Source: Acidimangrovimonas sediminis (GTDB taxonomy: Bacteria; Pseudomonadota; Alphaproteobacteria; Rhodobacterales; Rhodobacteraceae). From it: DNA of 64,000 nucleotides. Made by a program: the position numbers and the translations under genes. Positions 1-7,563 of this stretch are shown here, piece after piece. The stretch covers positions 1 to 64,000 of the forward strand of contig NZ_PHSN01000001.1 in NCBI RefSeq assembly GCF_002871005.1, written 5' to 3'. Every line of letters starts with the position of its first letter. Positions within the stretch are counted from its first letter, which is position 1. The notes under the pieces were generated by a model. The model worked only from the letters and a program-made list of their open reading frames with translations. It had not been told where the DNA came from and searched no databases.

Positions 1-289
1 GGGGGCTGGCGGCCGGGCGCGGCGCCTCGGCGCGCGGTGGCGGGGCTGGGGCGGCGCTGGCGGCCGGGCGCGGTTGCGGGGCTGCAGGTTTCGGCGCCTC
101 GGGGGCGGCCTCGGCCTCGGCCTCGCCTTCGCCGCCGCCGGCCGTGCGGTTCGACAGGCCCAGGCGGTGCACCTTGCCGATCACCGCGTTGCGGGTGACG
201 CCGCCCAGTTCCTTGGCGATCTGGCTGGCCGATTGCCCCTCGGCCCACATCTTCTTGAGCGTCTCGACACGCTCGTCCGTCCAGGACAT
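1..289 (-). CDS. gcrA: GcrA cell-cycle regulator, N-terminal part (runs off left edge)
   Basis: The first codons read MSWTDERVETLKKMWAEG followed by QSASQIAKELGG, VTRNAVIGKVHRLGL, the helix-turn-helix start characteristic of GcrA. GcrA is an alphaproteobacterial sigma70 cofactor that acts at promoters carrying CcrM-methylated GANTC sites, partner to CtrA in cell-cycle control. The DNA-binding part (about residues 1-45) is complete. After it comes a low-complexity Ala/Pro/Glu linker, and the C-terminal sigma-binding part lies outside the window. The start is set by the conserved MSWT N-terminus. The gene diverges from the VOC gene across a 160-bp gap. The identification is secure despite the truncation. 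Confidence 0.93.
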   Translation of the reverse strand, partial: MSWTDERVETLKKMWAEGQSASQIAKELGGVTRNAVIGKVHRLGLSNRTAGGGEGEAEAEAAPEAPKPAAPQPRPAASAAPAPPPRAEAPRPAASP

Positions 290-449
290 GGCTGACCTCC
301 GGTCTGGATTGCTGTCCCGCCCGGCCCGCGACACGGGCGGCGGGGCTTGCGCCCTATTCTAATCGCGACGGGCCGAGATACAAGCCGCGGGCCCGCGATG
401 CAAGCGTCCTCCCTTGCGAAACCCTGCCGGAAGACACAGGTTTCCTGCC

Positions 450-854
450 ATGCAAGCCCGCGCCATCCTCGAAACCGTGCTCTACGCAGGCGACCTGGCC
501 GCGGCCGAGGCGTTCTATGCCGATGTCTTCGGTCTCGAGGTGGTCAGCCGTCTGGAGGGCAAGTTCGTCTTCCTGCGCTGCGGCGAAGGCATGCTGCTGA
601 TCTTCGACCCGGCGCAATCCGCGGCCCCTGATCCGGCAAACCCGATCCCGCGCCATGGTGCCGCCGGGGCGGGCCACCTGTGCTTTGCCGCCGCCGACGC
701 TGCGGAGATGACACGCTGGGCCGACCTCTTCGCCGACCGCGGCATCACCGTCGAGGCCGACCACCGCTGGCCGAACGGCGCCCGCTCTCTCTACCTCCGC
801 GACCCCGCCGGCAACTCGGTCGAGGTGGCGGAGCGCAGGCTCTGGCAGGGCTGA
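450..854 (+). CDS. VOC-fold (glyoxalase/bleomycin-resistance-like) protein
   Basis: This 134-residue protein has one paired beta-alpha-beta-beta-beta unit on each half, as in single-chain VOC proteins. The N-terminal part reads ILETVLYAGDLAAAEAFY and ends in LRCGEGMLLIF. The C-terminal part reads GAGHLCFAAA and ends in LYLRDPAGNSVEVAE, with the usual Glu metal-ligand position near the end. The start is placed at the ATG whose protein begins MQARAILETV; an in-frame start 12 codons earlier adds only non-conserved residues. The family includes glyoxalases, dioxygenases and antibiotic-binding proteins, and nothing here fixes the substrate. It stands alone between gcrA (divergent) and argD. Confidence 0.8.
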   Translation: MQARAILETVLYAGDLAAAEAFYADVFGLEVVSRLEGKFVFLRCGEGMLLIFDPAQSAAPDPANPIPRHGAAGAGHLCFAAADAAEMTRWADLFADRGITVEADHRWPNGARSLYLRDPAGNSVEVAERRLWQG

Positions 855-1068
855 TCCACAATAGCGATGGACAAGCGTCGCGTCCCGCGCTATCCGCTTG
901 CGTATGATCGACCGGAACGCCCCTCTCTCGCTTCCCCGACGCCGACGCACCCGCGCCTGACGTTGCGGACGCCTGCGCGTCCGCTCCCCCCGATCATTCC
1001 CCTGTGCGCCGCCCTGCGCGACCTTGTTCCCCGGGCTCCGCACACCCCCTGAAAAGCACTTCTCACGT

Positions 1069-1121
1069 TGACTTGGCCCCCTGCCTTTGGCACCCCTAGG
1101 CCTTCTTCCGAGGACTTTCCC
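1069..1121 (+). promoter_or_regulatory. Candidate promoter and leader of argD-argF
   Basis: A TTGACT hexamer at 1069-1074 is the only good -35 match in the 267-bp gap between the VOC gene and argD. No convincing -10 lies 16-18 bases downstream; the region is GC-rich and reads CACCCCTAGG. An AGGA at 1111-1114 lies eight bases before the argD ATG and serves as its ribosome site. The rest of the gap (855-1068) shows no gene. Confidence 0.35.
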
Positions 1122-2300
<1,179 letters not shown>

Positions 2301-2390
2301 TCTTCTTCTGAGTGAAAATATCCCACGGGGGTGCGGGGGTGTGAAACCCCCGCGGATGCGGCGGGTGCGGGGGTGCGAAACCCCCGCCGC
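2301..2390 (+). repeat. Rhodobacterales intergenic element (copy A) with tandem GC hairpins
   Basis: The segment opens with TCTTCTTCTGAGTGAAAATA, then TCCCACGGGGGTG, closely matching two other copies in this window (near 7454 and 28773). It continues with two tandem hairpins, GCGGGGG-7-CCCCCGC at 2333-2353 and 2367-2387, built from one duplicated unit. It lies between argD and argF. Read on the minus strand it resembles a terminator (GC stem followed by TATTTT), so here it points against the argD-argF direction of transcription and is more likely a mobile palindromic repeat or mRNA stem than a terminator. Confidence 0.7.
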
Positions 2391-2417
2391 CGGACCCCGG
2401 CCAAGAAAGACAACGCC

Positions 2418-3344
2418 ATGAGTTCCTTCCTCGACATCCACACCACCGACCCCGCCGACCTGCGGGCCATGATCGACCAGGGCCGCGCCATGAAGGACGC
2501 GCGCCACGGCCTGCCCAAGGGCGCCCCCGATGCCGAGCAGCCGCTCGCCAACCGCATGGTCGCCCTGATCTTCGAGAAACCCTCGACCCGGACCCGCATC
2601 TCCTTCGACGTGGGCATTCGCCAGATGGGGGGGCAGACCATGGTCCTCTCCGGCGCCGATATGCAGCTGGGCCATGGCGAGACCATCGCCGACACCGCCC
2701 GCGTGCTCTCGCGCTATGTCGACCTGATCATGATCCGGACCTTCGAGGAACAGACCCTGCACGAGATGGCCGAATATGCCGACGTGCCGGTGATCAACGG
2801 GCTGACGAACCGCACCCATCCCTGCCAGATCATGGCCGACGTCATGACCTACGAGGAACACCGCGGCCCGATCGCCGGCAAGAAGGTGGTCTGGTCGGGC
2901 GACGGCAACAACGTCTTCGCCTCCTTCGCCCATGCTGCGGGGCAGTTCGGCTTCGACCTCACCTTCACCGGCCCGCCGACGCTGGATCCGGAAAGGGAAT
3001 GGCTCGACTTCTGCGCGGCCAAGGGTCACCCGGTCACCATCGACCGCAATCCCGAGCGCGCGGTGGAAGGCGCCGACCTCGTCGTCACCGACACCTGGGT
3101 CTCGATGCACGACCCGCAATCGGCGCGGGAGCGGCGGCACAACCAGCTCCGCCCCTACCAGGTGAACGAACACCTGATGGGATTGGCCAAGCCGGACGCG
3201 CTTTTCATGCACTGCCTGCCCGCGCACCGCGACGACGAGGCGACCAGCGCGGTGATGGACGGCCCGCATTCGGTGATCTTCGACGAGGCCGAGAACCGCC
3301 TGCATGCGCAAAAGGCGGTGGTGCGCTGGTGCCTGGGGTTGTAA
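2418..3344 (+). CDS. argF: Ornithine carbamoyltransferase
   Basis: This enzyme makes citrulline from ornithine and carbamoyl phosphate in arginine biosynthesis. The 308-residue protein has the carbamoyl-phosphate loop [12 protein letters not shown], the HPCQIMAD segment and the ornithine/Cys loop [11 protein letters not shown], all intact. The start is the ATG giving [15 protein letters not shown]; the frame is open farther upstream but only across the intergenic repeat. It is co-directional with argD and probably co-transcribed. gnd begins 75 bases downstream. Confidence 0.95.
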   Translation: MSSFLDIHTTDPADLRAMIDQGRAMKDARHGLPKGAPDAEQPLANRMVALIFEKPSTRTRISFDVGIRQMGGQTMVLSGADMQLGHGETIADTARVLSRYVDLIMIRTFEEQTLHEMAEYADVPVINGLTNRTHPCQIMADVMTYEEHRGPIAGKKVVWSGDGNNVFASFAHAAGQFGFDLTFTGPPTLDPEREWLDFCAAKGHPVTIDRNPERAVEGADLVVTDTWVSMHDPQSARERRHNQLRPYQVNEHLMGLAKPDALFMHCLPAHRDDEATSAVMDGPHSVIFDEAENRLHAQKAVVRWCLGL

Positions 3345-3419
3345 GAGGGGCGCCCCGGAAGCATTGCCCTTGCCGGCAGGGCCGCTAGGTTCTGCCGGGC
3401 AAGAGACGCGGAGGTTTGC

Positions 3420-4817
3420 ATGACGGCACGGATCGGGATCTACGGGCTGGGCACGATGGGCTCGGCGCTCGCCATGAACATGGCGACCAAGGGCATCGAC
3501 ATCGCGGTGTCGAACCTCGAGCCCGAGATGATCGACGCCTTCATGACCCGGTCCGGAGATGTCTCGGACAAGGTCACGCGGTGTGAGGATCTCGCGGCGC
3601 TGGTGCAGGCGCTGCCCACGCCGCGGCTGATCCTCGCCATGATCCCCTCGACCGGGCCGATCGATGCGCTGATCGACCAGCTGATGCCGCTGCTCGACAA
3701 GGGCGACACGCTGATCGACGCGGGCAATGCCGATTTCAATGACACCCGGCGCCGCAACGAGAAGATGGAGGCCGCGGGGTTCCACTTCGTCGGCCTCGGC
3801 GTCTCGGGCGGCGAAGAGGGCGCGCGCCACGGCCCCTCCATGATGTTTGGCGGCAGCGCCGACAGCTGGGACGGTCTGAAGCCGATCCTTGAGGCGATCG
3901 CGGCCCGGTTCGAGGGCGATCCCTGCGTTGCGCGGCTTGGCCCCGATGGCGCGGGCCATTTCGTCAAGACCGTGCACAACGGCATCGAATACGCCGACAT
4001 GCAGATGATCGCCGAATGCTACGACCTCCTGCGCCACGGCACCGGCCGTGACCTTGCCGAGGTGGCGCAGGTCTTCGACGGCTGGAACGAGGGGCCGCTG
4101 GCCTCCTACCTCATGGAGATCACCGCCAAGGTGCTGCGCGCGCCCGACAGCCGCGCCGACGGACCCATCGTCGACGCCATCGTCGATGCGGCGGGGCAGA
4201 AGGGCACCGGCCGCTGGACGGTGATCGAGGCGGTGCGCCTCGGCCAGTCCGCCACGATGATCGAAGGCGCCGTCGCCGGCCGCGCCTGGTCGGCCGAGCG
4301 CGACCTGCGCGCCGCGGTCGAAAAGAGCTACGGCAACGAGCGGGGCACCGTGCCGCTGATGTCGGACCGGCTGGAACAGGCGGTTCTGGCGGCGCGGGTG
4401 CTGGAATACGCGCAGGGCTTCCGCATTCTGATGGCCGCCTCGGCCGAATTCGGCTGGGATCTGGACGCGGCCCGCATCGCCGAGATCTGGCGCGCCGGCT
4501 GCATCATCCGGGCCAGGCTGCTCGACGATATCTCGGCCGCCTTCCGCGCTGGTCCGCCGCAGGGCGAACTGCTGCTCTCCCCCGCCTTCGCCGAGGTGCT
4601 GGAGCAGGGCATCCCCGCGCTGCGCGAGGTGGTGGGGCAGGCGGTGGCCGCGGGCTTCCCGGTGCCGGTCCTGTCGGGCGCGCTGACCTTCTGGGACAGC
4701 CTGCGCCAGGGGCATGGCACGGCGAACCTGATTCAGGCCCTCAGGGATTTCTTCGGCCGCCACGGTTTCGACCGTCTCGACGGGCAGGATTTCCACCATG
4801 GCCCCTGGTGGGACTGA
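3420..4817 (+). CDS. gnd: 6-phosphogluconate dehydrogenase, decarboxylating
   Basis: The enzyme oxidises and decarboxylates 6-phosphogluconate to ribulose 5-phosphate in the pentose phosphate pathway. The 465-residue protein is the long, decarboxylating form. It has an N-terminal Rossmann nucleotide site (IGIYGLGTMGSALAMNMA), the substrate loop GLGVSGGEEGARHGPSMMFGG, and the catalytic Lys/His/Asn segment HFVKTVHNGIEYADMQMIAE. The C-terminal helical part includes GTGRWTVIEAVRLG and ends near FDRLDG. A GGAGG-like site precedes the ATG. It is convergent with hrpB across a 96-bp gap that contains a strong inverted repeat. Confidence 0.95.
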   Translation: MTARIGIYGLGTMGSALAMNMATKGIDIAVSNLEPEMIDAFMTRSGDVSDKVTRCEDLAALVQALPTPRLILAMIPSTGPIDALIDQLMPLLDKGDTLIDAGNADFNDTRRRNEKMEAAGFHFVGLGVSGGEEGARHGPSMMFGGSADSWDGLKPILEAIAARFEGDPCVARLGPDGAGHFVKTVHNGIEYADMQMIAECYDLLRHGTGRDLAEVAQVFDGWNEGPLASYLMEITAKVLRAPDSRADGPIVDAIVDAAGQKGTGRWTVIEAVRLGQSATMIEGAVAGRAWSAERDLRAAVEKSYGNERGTVPLMSDRLEQAVLAARVLEYAQGFRILMAASAEFGWDLDAARIAEIWRAGCIIRARLLDDISAAFRAGPPQGELLLSPAFAEVLEQGIPALREVVGQAVAAGFPVPVLSGALTFWDSLRQGHGTANLIQALRDFFGRHGFDRLDGQDFHHGPWWD

Positions 4818-4911
4818 CCGTAGGGTTCGCTTCAACGCCCCCCCGGCGCCGCGAATGCGGCATCGCGAGTAGGGCAAGGCGTCTCAGGGTGCGTTGAAAC
4901 GCACCCTACGG
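4818..4911. terminator. Inverted repeat between convergent gnd and hrpB
   Basis: CCGTAGGGTTCGCTTCAACGC (split as CCGTAGGGTTCG and CTTCAACGC) at 4818-4838 is the near-perfect reverse complement of 4891-4911, with two mismatches. The right arm itself folds into a perfect stem-loop, AGGGTGCGTT-GA-AACGCACCCT, at 4886-4907. It fills nearly the whole gap between two converging genes and probably ends transcription from both sides. The same GGTGCGTTgaAACGCACC motif is, to my knowledge, a dispersed element in Rhodobacterales genomes. Confidence 0.6.
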
Positions 4912-4913
4912 GG

Positions 4914-7382
4914 TCACGTCCCCCGCGGCTTGGCCCGGGTGGTCGGGTCCGCCTCGGTCGGATCCTCGGGCCAGGGATGGCGGGGATAACGCCCGCGCAT
5001 GTCCTTGCGCACATCCGCGTAGGACGAGGCCCAGAACCCCGGCAGATCCATCGTCACCTGCACCGGCTTCTGCCCTGGCGACAACAGCGTGATCCGCAGG
5101 GGCAGGCGCTCCGGCCCCACCGTGGGATGCGCCGTCACCCCGAACAATTCCTGCAACCTGACCTCGATCCCCGGCGCCTCGCCGCCGTAGTCGATCGGCA
5201 CCTTCCGCCCCAGCGGCGTCGTGAAGTGCGCGGGTGCCAGCCGGTCGACCAGCTGCATCTGATCCCACGTCAGGCTCTGCCTCAGCGGCTCCAGCAGGTC
5301 GAGCGACCCGAGGTCCCCGGCCGTCTTCCGCCCGGACAGGTGCGGCAAAAGCCAGTCCTCGGCCCGGGCCAGCAACCCCTCGTCCGACATGTCCGGCAGA
5401 TCCGCCCCCTGGTCGCGGAGCAATTCCACCCGTGCCCGGAACCGCCGTGCTGCGGCCGAGAAGTTCAACGCCTGCAACCCGAGGTCGCGAACCCCCTCCA
5501 GCGCCGCCAGCGCTACCGCCTCGGCCGGCGCGTCGGGCCATAGCCGGTCGTCGAGGACGAGGGCACCGAACACCTCCTGCCGCCGCGCCACCACCCTCCG
5601 TTCGCGGCGCGACCATTCGCAGACATCGCGCCAGCGGATGCGGTCGGGGTAGAGCGCCCTCAACCCGGCCTCGGAAATCACCGCCGCCTGCCGGATCCGC
5701 GCCTCGCGCGTGTCGCCGTCCAGGTCGGTGGCCACGATCAGCCGGGCGCCCGCCAGCGGATCCTCCGGCCCCAGATCCGCGCCCTTGCCGCCCGATAGCA
5801 CCCAGCGCGGCTGATCGCCCTTGCGTCGCAGGCCCACCCGGTCGGGATAGGCCAGCGCCGCCATCTCGCCCGGCGCCAGCCCGGCATCCTGCGCCCGGGT
5901 CAACCGGGCCAGCCGCTGCACTTCCTTGCGGATCCGCTCCACCGCGCCCCGGTCGGCCTGCCACGGGTGACGCTCGGCGTAGGCTCGGGGATCGGCCAGC
6001 GCCCGAAGCCGCAGCGACAGGTCCACCGGCGCCGACCGCGGCAGCGGGTCGCGCTCTTCCAGAAGGGCCGCCAGCGGCGCCGCCGACGGCCCCGCCCGCA
6101 ACAGCATGTGCGCCAGCCGCGGGTGCACCGGCAGCGCCGCCACCGCCCGGCCATGCGCGGTGATCGCGCCGCCCGCATCGAGCGCGCCCAGATCCTCCAG
6201 CAGCGCCCGCGCCCCGGCAAAGGCCCCGGGGTTCGGCGCGGTCAGGAACGCCAGATCCTCCGGCCCTCGCGCGCCCCAGAGCGCAAGCTCCAGCACAAGG
6301 CCGGTCAGGTCCGCCGCCTCGATTTCGGCCGGGGGATAGGCGGGCAGGCCGCCCTCCTCCCCCTTGGTCCAGAGCCGGTAGCAGACCCCGGGCGCGACCC
6401 GCCCCGCGCGGCCCCGGCGCTGCTCGGCCTCCGCACGGCTCACCCGCTCCGTCACCAGCCGCGACATGCCCGAATTCGGATCGAACCGCGCGCGCCGCGC
6501 CCGGCCCGCATCCACGACCACCCGGATGTCCTGGATCGTCAGCGAGGTCTCGGCGATCGAGGTGGCCAGCACCACCTTCCGCCCCGACACGGCCGGCGCG
6601 ATCGCGGCCCTCTGCGCCGCGAAATCGAGGGCACCGTAAAGCGGATGCAGGCTCGCCCCCGCCGGCAGCCGCGGCCCCAGGGCCGCCGCGCAACGCCGGA
6701 TCTCGCCCTCGCCCGGCAGAAAGACCAGCACGCCGCCCTCGGTCTGCCCCAGCGCCTCGGCGACCAGATCCGCCGTCGCCTCGGGCAGGCGCGCCTTGGG
6801 CGGCAGGGGACGTTCCAGCCAGCGCGTCTCCACCGGGTAGGCCCTGCCCTCGGAGGTCACGACCGGCGCCCCGTCCATCATCTCGGCCACCGGCCCGGCA
6901 TCAAGCGTCGCGGACATCACGATGAGGGCCAGATCCTCGCGCAGCGCGCCCCGGATCTCCCAAGCCAGCGCCAGGCCGAGGTCGGCGTTCAGCGAGCGTT
7001 CGTGGAATTCGTCGAAGACCAGGCAGCCGATGCCCCGCAACTCCGGATCGGCCTGGATCATCCGGGTCAGGATCCCCTCGGTCACCACCTCGATCCGGGT
7101 TTCCTTCGAAACCTTCGCCTCGCCCCGGATGCGGTAGCCCACGGTCCGCCCCACCGGCTCGCCCAGCGTCTCGGCCATGCGCTCCGCCGCCGCCCGGGCG
7201 GCAAGCCTGCGCGGCTCCAGCATCATCAGCCGCCCCGCGAAGACCCCGGCGTCAAGCAGCGCGAGGGGTACCCGCGTGGTCTTGCCCGCCCCCGGCGGCG
7301 CCTGCAGCACCGCGCGCCCCTCGCTTTGAAGCGCGGCGATCAACGCAGGCAGGGCATCGTCGATGGGCAGGGTCTCGGCCAT
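4914..7382 (-). CDS. hrpB: ATP-dependent helicase HrpB
   Basis: This is an 822-residue DEAH/DExH-type helicase. The Walker A loop is APPGAGKTT (residues 28-36), motif II is DEFH (124-127), motif III is SAT in IVMSATLDAG, and motif VI is QRRGRAGRVAPGVCYRLW. The C-terminal half carries the HrpB-specific region, ending in FWASSYADVRKDMRGRYPRHPWPEDP. HrpB is conserved across proteobacteria, but its physiological role is poorly defined; the E. coli paralogue HrpA acts on stalled ribosomes or RNA. It begins MAETLPIDDALPAL. It is convergent with gnd and is followed upstream by a 181-bp gap before the NRPS genes. Confidence 0.94.
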   Translation of the reverse strand: MAETLPIDDALPALIAALQSEGRAVLQAPPGAGKTTRVPLALLDAGVFAGRLMMLEPRRLAARAAAERMAETLGEPVGRTVGYRIRGEAKVSKETRIEVVTEGILTRMIQADPELRGIGCLVFDEFHERSLNADLGLALAWEIRGALREDLALIVMSATLDAGPVAEMMDGAPVVTSEGRAYPVETRWLERPLPPKARLPEATADLVAEALGQTEGGVLVFLPGEGEIRRCAAALGPRLPAGASLHPLYGALDFAAQRAAIAPAVSGRKVVLATSIAETSLTIQDIRVVVDAGRARRARFDPNSGMSRLVTERVSRAEAEQRRGRAGRVAPGVCYRLWTKGEEGGLPAYPPAEIEAADLTGLVLELALWGARGPEDLAFLTAPNPGAFAGARALLEDLGALDAGGAITAHGRAVAALPVHPRLAHMLLRAGPSAAPLAALLEERDPLPRSAPVDLSLRLRALADPRAYAERHPWQADRGAVERIRKEVQRLARLTRAQDAGLAPGEMAALAYPDRVGLRRKGDQPRWVLSGGKGADLGPEDPLAGARLIVATDLDGDTREARIRQAAVISEAGLRALYPDRIRWRDVCEWSRRERRVVARRQEVFGALVLDDRLWPDAPAEAVALAALEGVRDLGLQALNFSAAARRFRARVELLRDQGADLPDMSDEGLLARAEDWLLPHLSGRKTAGDLGSLDLLEPLRQSLTWDQMQLVDRLAPAHFTTPLGRKVPIDYGGEAPGIEVRLQELFGVTAHPTVGPERLPLRITLLSPGQKPVQVTMDLPGFWASSYADVRKDMRGRYPRHPWPEDPTEADPTTRAKPRGT

Positions 7383-7453
7383 GCCGCCCTTATCCGGGAT
7401 CGCGCCCGGCTTGGAAAGGGCCCGCCCCCAATCCGCTCACGACCACCTTCCGC

Positions 7454-7506
7454 TCTTCTTCTGAGCGAAAATATCCCGGGGGGTGCAGGGGGCAGCGCCC
7501 CCGCCG
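7454..7506 (+). repeat. Rhodobacterales intergenic element (copy B), likely terminator of the NRPS operon
   Basis: The element reads TCTTCTTCTGAGCGAAAATA, TCCCGGGGGGTGC, AGGGGGCAGCGCCCCC. On the minus strand it is a stem GGGGGCGCTGCCCCC followed by a GC run and GGGATATTTTCG, which lies about 60 bases past the stop of the second NRPS gene. It therefore has the right orientation to terminate that operon. The remainder of the gap 7383-7563 shows no gene. Confidence 0.65.
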
Positions 7507-7563
7507 GCCCGACGCTGGGGCCCACGACCACGCCTGGTAGCCGCGCGCCCGCCGTGGCGCGGC

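Noticed and set aside
2333-2387. Tandem hairpins as a possible CRISPR fragment
   Set aside because: Only two units, palindromic and without unique spacers; they belong to a dispersed intergenic element.
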